Positions 15,242 through 23,279 of a stretch of 35,256 bases of DNA are shown here, in pieces. The stretch lies in assembly GCA_028287545.1 (NCBI GenBank), contig JAQBPL010000203.1, positions 1 to 35,256 on the forward strand. Reading direction: 5' to 3'. Each line of letters opens with the position of its first letter. Position 1 is the stretch's first letter. The position numbers were made by a program, and so were the translations under genes. The notes under the pieces were generated by a model. It saw only the letters and a program-made list of their open reading frames with translations, did not search any database and was not told the DNA's origin. The DNA comes from Vulcanimicrobiota bacterium. GTDB lineage: Bacteria; Eremiobacterota; Eremiobacteria; Baltobacterales; Baltobacteraceae.

Positions 15242-16153
15242 TCAGCCGTGGGATTGCTGCTGCTGAACCGCCTCGATCACCGCTGCGACGGGTCTGCGAC
15301 GCTCGGTGCCGCGCACGTAGACCAGTCCGATCTGCCGGCGGGTCGGGATGGGTTCGCGCAGCGGGATCCGTGCGATCCCGGGGGTCGCGTGGCTGCGCAT
15401 GCTCTCCGGAACCACCGAGACGCCGAGGCCCGCGCCGACGATTCCCTCGAGCGTGTACATGTCGCCGACCTCGATCGCGACCGCCGGAATGAAGCCGGCG
15501 CGCGCACACGCCTGCATCATGTCGTATCGGCTGCCCGACCCTTCGGCGAGCGCGACGAACGGCCGGTCTTGCACCTCCGCCAGCGCGACGCTCTCGCGCG
15601 ACGCGAGCGGATCGCTCGCCGCGATGGCGAGCAGCACGCCTTCGGTGAACACCGGTACGCACGCGAGATCGGACGCGATCGGCGGCGGCGAAACCAGGAC
15701 GGCGTCGAGCTCGCCGGCGAGCAGTGCCGTCACCAGCGCGTTCGTCGCACCGTGGCGCAGCACGAGCCGCGCGCTCGGATCGCGCGCGAGCACCGTGCCG
15801 GCGATCTGCGGAACGAGCGTCGGCCCGAGGGAGAACATGTGGCCGAGCCGGACCGTCGAACGCGAACCCGTCGCGGCGCGAACGGCGTCGACCGCCTCCG
15901 AGCGGGCCCGCACGACCCGTGCGGCCTGATCGGCGAGGACGCGCCCGGCGTGGAGCAGCCGCACGCGCCGGCCGTCGCGCTCGACCAGCGGGACGCCGAG
16001 CCGGATCTCGAGCGCCCGGACCGCCCGCTGGACCGACGACACGCTGCGCCCGAGCGCCTCGGCGGTGCGGCCGAGGTGCTGGGTGCGGGCGAATTCGAGA
16101 AAAATCTCGAGCTCGGCGAAGCCGATCGCATCGTCGCCATTCGTTGCGTTCAA
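15242..16153 (-). CDS. LysR-family transcriptional regulator, divergent from tartrate/D-malate dehydrogenase
   Basis: 303 residues from TTG 16153; no nearer ATG or GTG is in frame, and the ribosome-binding site is weak. The N-terminal winged helix (LEIFLEFARTQHLGRTAEAL, then GRSVSSVQRAVRALEIRLGV and PLVERDGRRVRLLHAG) is typical, followed by the linker helix and the periplasmic-binding-like effector domain (VRLGHMFSLGPTLVPQIAG ... VPESMRSHATPGIARIPLRE). LysR regulators bind a T-N11-A box with an organic-acid effector and usually control a divergent gene. Here the neighbour is a tartrate/D-malate dehydrogenase across 100 bases, the same arrangement as dmlR-dmlA in Escherichia coli. It may also govern the minus-strand genes behind it. 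Confidence 0.93.
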   Translation of the reverse strand: MNATNGDDAIGFAELEIFLEFARTQHLGRTAEALGRSVSSVQRAVRALEIRLGVPLVERDGRRVRLLHAGRVLADQAARVVRARSEAVDAVRAATGSRSTVRLGHMFSLGPTLVPQIAGTVLARDPSARLVLRHGATNALVTALLAGELDAVLVSPPPIASDLACVPVFTEGVLLAIAASDPLASRESVALAEVQDRPFVALAEGSGSRYDMMQACARAGFIPAVAIEVGDMYTLEGIVGAGLGVSVVPESMRSHATPGIARIPLREPIPTRRQIGLVYVRGTERRRPVAAVIEAVQQQQSHG

Positions 16154-16160
16154 CGCAACG
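16142..16160. promoter_or_regulatory. LysR-type operator palindrome over the LysR start codon
   Basis: CGTTGCGTT-C-AACGCAACG is a perfect 9-base inverted repeat with a single-base centre, and contains a T-N11-A core (TTGCG-N5-CGCAA), the LysR consensus form. It covers the TTG start of the LysR gene and lies about 94 bases before the dehydrogenase start, so bound protein would repress its own gene and could activate the divergent one. Confidence 0.65.
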
Positions 16161-16253
16161 ATCTTTCGTGCCGGCGGGCTCGATCCTCGCCTGGGAAGAG
16201 CGTATTCTGGCCCGTGGGGTGACGTCGGAATTCATCTTTGTGAGGGCAGCTTC

Positions 16254-17327
16254 ATGGGTTCGTATCGTATCGCAGCGGTTCCGGGTGACGGGATCGGCCC
16301 GGAGGTCATCGGGGCCGGCATCGAGGTTCTGGGGGCGCTCCAGCGCGTCGACCCGGAGCTGCACCTCGAGTTCGCGACCTTTCCGTGGGGCTCGGACTAC
16401 TATCGCGCGCACGGTGTGATGATGCCGGCCGACGGGCTCGACGCGCTGCGGCCGTTCGACGCGATCTACTTCGGCGCCGTCGGGGACCAAAGCGTTCCCG
16501 ACCACGTCACACTGTGGGGACTGCGCCTGGCGATCTGCCAGCCGTTCGACCAGTACGCGAACGTTCGCCCGACGCGGATCCTGCCCGGGTTAAGCAGCCC
16601 GCTGCGCGACTGCGAGCGCGGCGATCTCGACTGGGTGATCGTGCGCGAGAACAGCGAGGGCGAGTACGCCGGCATGGGCGGCCGCGCGCACCGCGGTCAC
16701 GCGATCGAAGTCGGCACCGAGGTCGCGGTGTTCACGCGCGCCGGCGTCGAGCGCATCATGCGCTTCGCCTTCGACCTCGCGCGCAGCCGGCCGCGCAAAC
16801 ACCTCACCGTCGTCACCAAGTCGAACGCGCAGCGGCACGGGATGGTGCTGTGGGACGAGGTCGCGGTCGACGTCGCGCGTGACTATCCCGACGTCTCGGT
16901 GGACCGCGAGCTGGTCGACGCGATGACCGTGCGCATGGTCAGCAAGCCGAAGAGTCTCGACACGATCGTCGCGACGAACCTGCACGCCGACATCCTGAGC
17001 GATCTGGCCGCCGTGCTCGCCGGAAGCATCGGCATCGCGCCGACCTCCAACCTCGACCCGTCGCGCCGCTTCCCCTCGATGTTCGAGCCGATCCACGGCT
17101 CCGCGTTCGACATCGTCGGCAAAGGCATCGCCAACCCGATCGGCGCCTTCTGGACGGCGGTGATGATGCTCGAGCATCTCGGCGAACGCGAAAACGCGGC
17201 TCGGCTGATGCGCGCGATCGAGCAGGTCACCGCATCGCCGGTACGGACTCCCGATCTCGGCGGCAGCGCCCGCACGCAAGACGTCACCCGCGCCGTGTGC
17301 GACGCGCTCGCAGCCGTCCACGCCTGA
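16254..17327 (+). CDS. dmlA: Tartrate/D-malate dehydrogenase (beta-hydroxyacid oxidative decarboxylase)
   Basis: 357 residues from ATG 16254, behind GAGGG 7 bases upstream. The frame is open further left but would run across the LysR gene. It belongs to the isopropylmalate/isocitrate dehydrogenase superfamily: VPGDGIGPEV at the N terminus and VPDHVTLWGLRLAICQPFDQ then YANVRPTR, a pattern of the tartrate/D-malate branch rather than LeuB. Catalytic and metal residues are present: Tyr138 (SEGEYAG), Lys189 (VTKSN), Asp222 (VDAMTV), Asp246 and Asp250 (HADILSD). The enzyme oxidises D-malate or tartrate with NAD and Mn or Mg, giving pyruvate or related products, in the cytosol. Between tartrate, D-malate and isopropylmalate the substrate is not settled by sequence. 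The divergent LysR gene supports substrate-induced expression. Confidence 0.88.
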   Translation: MGSYRIAAVPGDGIGPEVIGAGIEVLGALQRVDPELHLEFATFPWGSDYYRAHGVMMPADGLDALRPFDAIYFGAVGDQSVPDHVTLWGLRLAICQPFDQYANVRPTRILPGLSSPLRDCERGDLDWVIVRENSEGEYAGMGGRAHRGHAIEVGTEVAVFTRAGVERIMRFAFDLARSRPRKHLTVVTKSNAQRHGMVLWDEVAVDVARDYPDVSVDRELVDAMTVRMVSKPKSLDTIVATNLHADILSDLAAVLAGSIGIAPTSNLDPSRRFPSMFEPIHGSAFDIVGKGIANPIGAFWTAVMMLEHLGERENAARLMRAIEQVTASPVRTPDLGGSARTQDVTRAVCDALAAVHA

Positions 17328-17335
17328 CGCCGCTT

Positions 17336-17405
17336 GTCATTCCGAGCGCCTTTATCGGCCAAAGTTCGCTGCGCGAACTTCGCCGATAAAGGCGCTCGCG
17401 ATGAC
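17336..17405. repeat. Long palindromic repeat between convergent genes, possible bidirectional terminator
   Basis: Nested arms are GTCAT (17336-17340) with ATGAC (17401-17405), a perfect 17-base stem CGAGCGCCTTTATCGGC (17343-17359) with 17382-17398, and an upper stem AAGTTCGC (17362-17369) with GCGAACTT (17373-17380), loop TGC. The stems together give a very stable hairpin in either direction. It starts 9 bases after the dehydrogenase stop and ends one base before the stop of the convergent lipoprotein gene, so a termination role is plausible. It shares words with the 243-466 cluster. Confidence 0.85.
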
Positions 17406-17406
17406 G

Positions 17407-18558
17407 TTACGGCCCGAAGAGCTGCACGCCGCCGTTTGCGGTCGCTGTCGGCGGGACTGGGACGAAGACGCGTCCGGTCGCGGAGTCGGCTGCGACGGAA
17501 TGCGCGCCGCTGCCGGTCGGGAGGTTGGCGATCCAGGTGTTCGTCGCGGCATCGATGACGCCGAGCACCGGCGTGAACACGGCGCCCGTCTGACCGGTCT
17601 GCGAGATCCCGCTCGCGGTCATGTCGCGCGAGGCGGTGTAGTAGTGGTTGAGCTTCGGGTCGTAGGCGACCTCGTCTTCACCGCCGACCTGCGTGATCGT
17701 CTTGACGACCGCACCGCTCGTCGCGCTCATGATCAGCGTCATCTGCTGACTTCCTGCCGGCGTATCGCAGCCGACCAGCAAGTTCTCGTTCGGGCCCAGC
17801 GCGAGTCCCGTCGGACCGCAGTTCCCTTCCGGGAAGGCCTGCGCGATCGTCGGTGCGCCGGCGAGCGCGGCGGACGCGACGATCGCGTCGAGCTCGCCGT
17901 GCGCATTGGCCGGCGTCCCGTCGTTGTTGATGAAGAACTTCTTCGTCCCGGGATCGTACACGCACTGTTCCAGTCCGACCGAGCCCGTGAAGTTCAGCTT
18001 CGCGACGACGGTGTTGGTCGTCGTCGAGATCCAGGTCGCGTACGGCGGCGAATCGGCCGGGTTCGCGAACATGATCAGCTTGTCGTCGGGGTCGTAGCAA
18101 CCTTCGTCGGTGCGGAAGCCTGCGGTCCCGGTGGGAATCGTCGCCGTCACCGAACCCGCGACCGGATCGACCACCTTCACGACGTTCACGTCGCCGACGT
18201 AGACGGAGCCGCCGGGGACGAACGCGACGCCGTCGGGGCCCGAGTTGTCGTTCGAGGCCTTCTGGCCGGTGAAGCCGCCGGTGACCTGCCGGACGGCGAA
18301 CGTGTCGAGGTTGATGATGTCGAGGGAAGCGTTGGTGCGGTCGGCGAGGTAGTAGCGGCGCGCCGCCGCGTCGGCGATTCCGATGTCGTACGTGAATTTG
18401 CCGCCTGGGGTCAGGTTCGGCAATGCGACGAGCTGTTGCGTGGAGATGCCTGGGGTAGGGGGACCGACGGTCGGGACGCTCGCGTTGCTGCTGTTGCAAG
18501 CCGCGGTACCGGCGGCACAGAGGGCGAGCCCGGCAAAAGAAAGCCAGCGAAAACGCAT
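17407..18558 (-). CDS. Beta-propeller-type extracytoplasmic protein, probably a lipoprotein
   Basis: 383 residues from ATG 18558, chosen over a longer in-frame start at 18624 because the sequence then begins MRFRWLSFAGLALCAAGTAA, a clear export signal, with GAAGG about 11 bases upstream. Cys21 after GTAA may be a lipid anchor, though Thr at -3 is not the usual Leu/Val/Ile. The mature part is a chain of blade-like units (PDGVAFVPGGSVYVGDVNVV, DEGCYDPDDKLIMFANP, PTGLALGPNENLLVGCDTP, DEVAYDPKLNHYYTASRDM), typical of YncE/NHL-like seven-bladed propellers. Ligand unknown. It converges on the dehydrogenase gene across the long palindrome. A divergent promoter with the hyuAB region lies upstream. 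Confidence 0.75.
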   Translation of the reverse strand: MRFRWLSFAGLALCAAGTAACNSSNASVPTVGPPTPGISTQQLVALPNLTPGGKFTYDIGIADAAARRYYLADRTNASLDIINLDTFAVRQVTGGFTGQKASNDNSGPDGVAFVPGGSVYVGDVNVVKVVDPVAGSVTATIPTGTAGFRTDEGCYDPDDKLIMFANPADSPPYATWISTTTNTVVAKLNFTGSVGLEQCVYDPGTKKFFINNDGTPANAHGELDAIVASAALAGAPTIAQAFPEGNCGPTGLALGPNENLLVGCDTPAGSQQMTLIMSATSGAVVKTITQVGGEDEVAYDPKLNHYYTASRDMTASGISQTGQTGAVFTPVLGVIDAATNTWIANLPTGSGAHSVAADSATGRVFVPVPPTATANGGVQLFGP

Positions 18559-18877
18559 GTCAGCAAGAGCCTTCTCGGAAGGGGACTTCCGCAGTCGTTC
18601 GGTGAGGGCGCAGGTATTTTGCATACCCGGCCGCCACGGGCGTACCCAAAAAGGGGGCGCCTACACGGATCGTGCCCCGCTGTGACGGGCGTCGTCTTGC
18701 CGCCCTGCGGCCGAGCGTTCCGATCGAAATATTAACCAAGCGAGATAGGGGACGCTGTTATAGGAGAACTACCTCGCCGGGAGGCTGCGATATATCGAAC
18801 GATGGGAAGGACTGGCGCCTGCAGATGCTTGACGTGCTCGCGAGCATGCAACCGTTGAACTCCGCGAACTTCCATCT
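18559..18877. other. Intergenic region between lipoprotein and hyuAB genes
   Basis: The 319 bases separate divergent genes. An inverted repeat GGTAT-N5-ATACC (18613-18627) lies near the lipoprotein start. An AT-rich patch (ATATTAACC, then TTATAGGAG, about 18727-18767) is the only AT-rich stretch and may hold the hyuA promoter. A small frame beginning at ATG 18825, ending with a TGA that overlaps the hyuA ATG (ATGA), could encode an 18-residue leader. I do not recognise a riboswitch here. Confidence 0.5.
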
Positions 18878-20941
18878 ATGAGCTGGCGCGTCGGCATCGA
18901 CATCGGCGGGACGTTCACCGATCTCGTCGCGCTGGCGGACGACGGGCGGCTCGTGCGGCACAAGGTGTCCTCGACACCTCGGGCGCCGGAGGACGGCCTG
19001 CTCACCGCGCTGCGCGCGCTGTTGGCGGAGCTCGCGCCGCATGAGATCGCGCTCGTCGCGCACGCCAGTACGATCGCGACGAACGCGCTGCTCGGGCAAA
19101 TGCACCTCGAATTGCCGCGCGTCGCGTTCATCACGACCGAGGGCTTCCGCGACGTGCTGGAGATCGGGCGCCAGAACCGCAGCGCGATCTACGACCTCAA
19201 CGTGACGCGGCCGAAGCCGCTGGCGCGCCGTGAGGACCGCCACGTCGTGCGCGAACGGCGCCTGCACGACGGGACCGTGATCGTGCCGCTCGACGCGGCG
19301 GGCGTGCAGCGCGCCGTCGCTGCCGTCGCGCAGAGCGGGATACGCGCGGTCGCGGTGGGGCTGCTGCATGCCGACGTCGACGGCGAGCACGAGCGCGTGA
19401 TCGGCGCGGCGCTGACGGCTGCGATTCCGGACGTGGAAGTCTCGCTCTCCTCGGAGATCGACCCGCAGTACCGTGAGTACGAGCGGTTTTCGACGACCGT
19501 CGTCAACGCGGCGCTGGCGCCGATCGTACGGGCCTACCTCGACCGCGTCGCAAAGGGCATGCGCGAGCTCGGCGTGCAGGCGCCGATCTTCGTGATGCGC
19601 TCCGACGGCGGGATGGCGGCGCTCAAGCTCGCCTCCCGCCGGCCGGCGACGCTGATCGAGAGCGGTCCGGCGAGCGGCGTGATCGGTGCGGCGTACCTCG
19701 GCCGCGCGCTCGGCATCGCCAACGTGCTCTCGTTCGACATGGGCGGCACGACCGCCAAGGCCGGCACGATCTTCAACGGCGCGCCGGAAGTGAGCGCGTC
19801 GTTCGAAGCCGCCGGTTCGACGCACAGCGGGCGGTCGGTGAAGGGCAGCGGCTATCCGGTGCGCTTTCCGTTCGTCGATCTCGCGGAGGTCAGCGCCGGC
19901 GGCGGGACGATCGCGTGGGTCGACGCGGCGCGAACGCTGCGCGTCGGACCGATCTCGGCGGGCGCCGATCCGGGGCCGGCCTGCTACGGCACCGGCGATC
20001 GTCCGACCGTCACCGACGCCAACGTCGTGCTGCGCCGCTTGAACCCGCGCGCGCTGCTCGACGGCGCGTTCCCGATCGATGCCGCGCGCTCGCGCGACGC
20101 CGTCGCATCGGTGGCGGAACCGCTCGGCGGCGACGTCGAGCGGACGGCCGCCGGGATCGTCGCGCTCGTCGACGCCGAGATGGCGAAGGTGCTGCGCATC
20201 GTCTCGGTCGAGCGCGGGCACGACCCGCGCGATTTCACCATCCTCGCGTTCGGCGGCGGCGGACCGTTGCACGCCTGCGCGGTCGCGGCCGACATCGGCG
20301 TCGGCCGCGTCGTCGTGCCGGCGAATCCGGGCGTGTTCTCCGCTTACGGCTTGCTCGCGGCGGACGTCCGTGCGACGGCGCTGCGCTCGCTCGTCGCGCC
20401 GGCCGAGGCGCAGACGTGGGCGCAAGCGCGCAAACTCTTCGACGCGCTGGCGCACGAAGGCGACGCGGCGCTGGCCGATCAAGGCGTCGCGAAAGCGGAA
20501 CGCAGCTTCGTGCGCGAGCTCGACTTGCGCTACGTCGGCCAATCGACCGAACTCACGGTCAGCGCGCCGCGCACGCTCGAGGAAGCGGTCGAATCGTTCC
20601 ACCAGCGGCACGAGCACCGGTACGGGTTCGCGGCGCGTCAAGATCCGGTCGAAGTCGTCACGGCGCGGGTCGTTGCGGTCGGTACGACGCCGAAGCCGCG
20701 GCTCGTCTCCGTGGTCGCGCCCGCGAACCGCGCGCCCGAATCGCGCGCGCTGCGCGAGCGGCGCGAGGTGTACGACGGGTCTTCCTTCGTCGACACGCCG
20801 GTCTACGGTCGTACCGAACTGCGGCCCGGCGATGCGTTCGACGGCCCGGCCGTCATCGAGCAGTACGACGCGACCACATACGTCGGGCCGGGCTGGCATG
20901 CGCGCGTCGACGGCTTCGGCAACCTGGTGATGGAGCGATGA
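18878..20941 (+). CDS. hyuA: Hydantoinase/oxoprolinase-family A subunit (HyuA-like)
   Basis: 687 residues from ATG 18878. The N-terminal ATP-binding fold has VGIDIGGTFTDLVA (residues 5-18) with the Asp8 and GGTFTD phosphate loop of the family. Next are HASTIATNALL, the TTEGFRDVLEIGRQ motif, the EIDPQYREYERFSTTVVNA segment, and FDMGGTTAKAG, which marks the second ATPase lobe (hydantoinase A domain), then FGGGGPLHACAVA and a C-terminal domain with DLRYVGQSTELTV. Members, with a B subunit, hydrolyse hydantoins or 5-oxoproline, or carboxylate acetone or acetophenone, in ATP-dependent fashion. The substrate cannot be read here. Translation is coupled to hyuB (stop and start overlap). The Shine-Dalgarno is weak. 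Confidence 0.93.
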   Translation: MSWRVGIDIGGTFTDLVALADDGRLVRHKVSSTPRAPEDGLLTALRALLAELAPHEIALVAHASTIATNALLGQMHLELPRVAFITTEGFRDVLEIGRQNRSAIYDLNVTRPKPLARREDRHVVRERRLHDGTVIVPLDAAGVQRAVAAVAQSGIRAVAVGLLHADVDGEHERVIGAALTAAIPDVEVSLSSEIDPQYREYERFSTTVVNAALAPIVRAYLDRVAKGMRELGVQAPIFVMRSDGGMAALKLASRRPATLIESGPASGVIGAAYLGRALGIANVLSFDMGGTTAKAGTIFNGAPEVSASFEAAGSTHSGRSVKGSGYPVRFPFVDLAEVSAGGGTIAWVDAARTLRVGPISAGADPGPACYGTGDRPTVTDANVVLRRLNPRALLDGAFPIDAARSRDAVASVAEPLGGDVERTAAGIVALVDAEMAKVLRIVSVERGHDPRDFTILAFGGGGPLHACAVAADIGVGRVVVPANPGVFSAYGLLAADVRATALRSLVAPAEAQTWAQARKLFDALAHEGDAALADQGVAKAERSFVRELDLRYVGQSTELTVSAPRTLEEAVESFHQRHEHRYGFAARQDPVEVVTARVVAVGTTPKPRLVSVVAPANRAPESRALRERREVYDGSSFVDTPVYGRTELRPGDAFDGPAVIEQYDATTYVGPGWHARVDGFGNLVMER

Positions 20942-22584
20942 TGCACACGGCCTTGGATCCGATCACCGCGGAGCTCGTCTCTTCGGCGCTGATCTACGCG
21001 AGCGAAGAGATGGGGATCGCCGTGCGCGACGCCGCCTACTCGCCGAACATCAAAGAACGGCTCGACCACTCGTGTGCGCTGTTCGACGCGCGCGCGCGCC
21101 TGGTCGCTCAAGCCGAGCACATCCCGGTCCATCTCGGCTCCCTGCCCTGGGGGCTGCGGCGATCGCTCGCGTGGCTCGCCGAGCGTGGGAGAACGCTCGC
21201 GAAGGGCGACATGATCGTCGTCAACGATCCCTACCTCTCGGGGACGCACCTCAACGACGTCACCGTCATCCGCGCGATCTTCCACGACGACCGGCTGGTG
21301 GGATACGCGGCGAACAAGGCGCATCAGACCGACGTCGGCGGCTCCGTTCCCGGCTCGATGCCGCCCGACGCACGCGACCTCTTCGCCGAGGGCGCCGTCA
21401 TCACGCCGACGCTCCTGATGCGCGGCGACCGCGTGGTCGACGAGACGGTCGAGCTGCTGATGGCGAACTCGCGCACGCCGGAAGCGCGCGCCGGAGACCT
21501 GCGCGCGCAGATCGCCGGCAACGTCGTCGGCGAGCGGCGCTTCTTGGAGCTGGTCGACCGCTACGGAATCGACGTGGTCGACGCCGCGCTGGAAAAGGCG
21601 CTCGACGACGGCGAACGCCGGACCCGCGCCGCACTGCGCGCGCTGCCGGACGGCGTCATCACCCACGAAGACGTGATGGAAGACGAGCACGGCATGCCGT
21701 CGATCGTCCTGCGCGTGCGGCTGGAGAAGCGCGGCGACGGGATCGTCCTCGATTACGACGGAACCGCGCCGCAGCGCGCGATGCCGCTCAATGCCGTCTA
21801 CGGCGTGACACTCTCCGGCGCGTACTACGCGCTGCGGGCGGTCACCGACCCGCGCATCCCGATGAACGACGGTTCGTTCCGTCCGATCGAGGTGCGCGTC
21901 CCGGAGGGGACGCTGCTCAATCCGCGCCGTCCCGCGCCGGTGAGCGCCGGCAACGTCGAGACGTCGATGCGCAACGCGGATCTCGTACTCGGCGCGCTCG
22001 CGAAGCTCGCGCCGGGCCGCGTCCCGGCGCAGAGCGGCGGCTCGATGAACAACGTGATGATCGGCGGGCTCGACGCCGAGGGAAAATCGTGGGCGTTCTA
22101 CGAGACGAACGGCTGCGGGATGGGCGCGCGTCCCGGCGCCGACGGGATCGACGGTATTCACGCGCACATGACCAACACGCTCAACACGCCTATCGAAGCG
22201 ATCGAACGCACGATGCCGATGCTGATCACCGCCTACGAGTTCGCCGAGACGAGCGCCGGCGACGGCCGGTACCGCGGCGGCTCGGGCTTGGTGCGCGCGT
22301 TCGCGCTGCGCGAAGGGACCGCGACCGCGTCGCTGCTCGCCGAACGGCACGCGGTGCGGCCGCGCGGAACCGAAGGCGGCCGCGATGGGGCGACGGGCGC
22401 TCACGTGTACGTCGCGCGCGACGGCAAGACGCGCGATCTCCCCGCGAAGACGAGCGTCGCGATGGTTCCCGGCGATGCGATCATCGTGCGCACCGCAGGC
22501 GGCGGCGGTTACGGTGATCCGGCGCTGCGCGACGGCGCGGCGCGAGCGCGCGACGCGGCCGACGGAATCGGGACGGCGGAATGA
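20941..22584 (+). CDS. hyuB: Hydantoinase/oxoprolinase-family B subunit (HyuB-like)
   Basis: 547 residues from ATG 20941, five bases after GGAG; an ATG at 20938 is also in frame. The start shares one base with the hyuA stop. The sequence opens with DPITAELVSSALIYASEEMG, then AYSPNIKERLDHSCALFDA, AQAEHIPVHLGSLPWGLRR, NDPYLSGTHLNDVTVI and ANKAHQTDVGGSVPGSMPPD, the conserved core of hydantoinase B domains, and later PVSAGNVETSMRNADLVLGA, MNNVMIGG and GGSGLVRAFALREGTATAS. HyuB carries the hydrolytic or carboxylating centre and works as a complex with HyuA. With no hydantoin racemase or carbamoylase nearby, a 5-oxoprolinase- or N-methylhydantoinase-like role is as likely as hydantoin use. No downstream partner is obvious. 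Confidence 0.93.
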   Translation: MHTALDPITAELVSSALIYASEEMGIAVRDAAYSPNIKERLDHSCALFDARARLVAQAEHIPVHLGSLPWGLRRSLAWLAERGRTLAKGDMIVVNDPYLSGTHLNDVTVIRAIFHDDRLVGYAANKAHQTDVGGSVPGSMPPDARDLFAEGAVITPTLLMRGDRVVDETVELLMANSRTPEARAGDLRAQIAGNVVGERRFLELVDRYGIDVVDAALEKALDDGERRTRAALRALPDGVITHEDVMEDEHGMPSIVLRVRLEKRGDGIVLDYDGTAPQRAMPLNAVYGVTLSGAYYALRAVTDPRIPMNDGSFRPIEVRVPEGTLLNPRRPAPVSAGNVETSMRNADLVLGALAKLAPGRVPAQSGGSMNNVMIGGLDAEGKSWAFYETNGCGMGARPGADGIDGIHAHMTNTLNTPIEAIERTMPMLITAYEFAETSAGDGRYRGGSGLVRAFALREGTATASLLAERHAVRPRGTEGGRDGATGAHVYVARDGKTRDLPAKTSVAMVPGDAIIVRTAGGGGYGDPALRDGAARARDAADGIGTAE

Positions 22585-22620
22585 CCGTGGCCCGCGATCC
22601 GGCGAGAAGATAGCACCGGG

Positions 22621-22647
22621 AAGGCGCGGGTCGAAGGTCCCGCGCTT
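22621..22647 (+). terminator. Candidate hairpin terminator after hyuB
   Basis: AAGGCGCGGG (22621-22630) pairs with CCCGCGCTT (22639-22647), with one bulged G and an eight-base loop, 36 bases after the hyuB stop. No T-run follows, so efficiency as an intrinsic terminator is uncertain. Confidence 0.5.
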
Positions 22648-22764
22648 GGGAGACGTTCAGACGTACGTTCGGCGCGCGTGCGACGAGGATGGCGGCATCG
22701 CGCGTTCAATGCTGTTCTCACCGCCGGCGGGTGGGTGGAACATCGCTCCTTAGGGAGGTCTAAG

Positions 22765-23169
22765 ATGGCCACGACACAGGTCGAACAAGACAACGTCGCG
22801 CGGGTTCGTCGCGGCTTCGACGCGTTCAGCACCGGCGACATGGCTGCACTCACCGATCTCTTCGCCGCAGACGCAGCATGGCACGGCCCGACGACGGGCG
22901 TGCTCGAGGGCGACCACATCGGTCGCGACAACATCTTCAAGATGTTCGGACAGCTCGGGACGGAGACGTCGGGCACGTTCCGCGTCTCACCAAGCACGTT
23001 CGCCGCATCGGGCGACCGCGTTTTCGCGCAAATCATGGCGACCGGTCAGCGCAACGGGAAGGCGCTCGAATCCGACGAGGTCCTCGTGTTCACGATGACC
23101 GACGGAAAAGTCACCAAAATCCGGTTCTACCTCTCCGACTTCCAGGCGAACCTCGACTTCTGGAGTTGA
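22765..23169 (+). CDS. NTF2-like (SnoaL/ketosteroid-isomerase-type) protein
   Basis: 134 residues from ATG 22765, behind a strong GGGAGG. The NTF2-like fold is visible: an N-terminal helix with VARVRRGFDAFSTGDMAALT, then LFAADAAWHGPTTGVLEGDH, IGRDNIFKMFGQL and a strand set with VFAQIMATGQRNGKALES and VLVFTMTDGKVTKIRFYLSD. The pattern RRGFDAFSTGDM...L..LFA.DA.WHGP is common in SnoaL-like proteins, which include isomerases, dehydratases and small ligand-binding proteins; no catalytic Asp/His pair can be assigned with confidence. It is cytosolic. A small upstream frame (22709-22753, 14 residues) ends just before the Shine-Dalgarno. Confidence 0.85.
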   Translation: MATTQVEQDNVARVRRGFDAFSTGDMAALTDLFAADAAWHGPTTGVLEGDHIGRDNIFKMFGQLGTETSGTFRVSPSTFAASGDRVFAQIMATGQRNGKALESDEVLVFTMTDGKVTKIRFYLSDFQANLDFWS

Positions 23170-23199
23170 GCCTGCGGCGGGCCGCTCGCGGGTGAGCGG

Positions 23200-23222
23200 T
23201 CCTTCGACAAGCTCAGGATGAC
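23200..23222 (-). repeat. Partial copy of the dispersed palindromic repeat
   Basis: TCCTTCGACAAGCTC with AGGATGAC matches the reverse complement of 243-265 at 21 of 23 positions by eye (two substitutions). It lies between the NTF2-like gene and the EamA gene, so this family recurs in intergenic space. Confidence 0.7.
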
Positions 23223-23279
23223 CGTGCACGGTACGCGGGAGCAACCTTCGGAGGGTTTGCCGGCGTTGGCGATGCTATC

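Noticed and set aside
18559..18877. Riboswitch before hyuAB
   Set aside because: No match to a riboswitch core I recognise; only a possible leader peptide and an AT-rich patch.
18758..20899. Long minus-strand open frame opposite hyuA
   Set aside because: Low-complexity Arg/Asp/Ala translation; hyuA on the plus strand is unmistakable.
20803..22404. Long minus-strand open frame opposite hyuB
   Set aside because: Antisense shadow of hyuB, no motif, no ribosome-binding site.
22659..22672. LexA-like word CAGACGTACGTTCG before the NTF2-like gene
   Set aside because: Two mismatches to the palindromic consensus in one half; no SOS link for this gene family.
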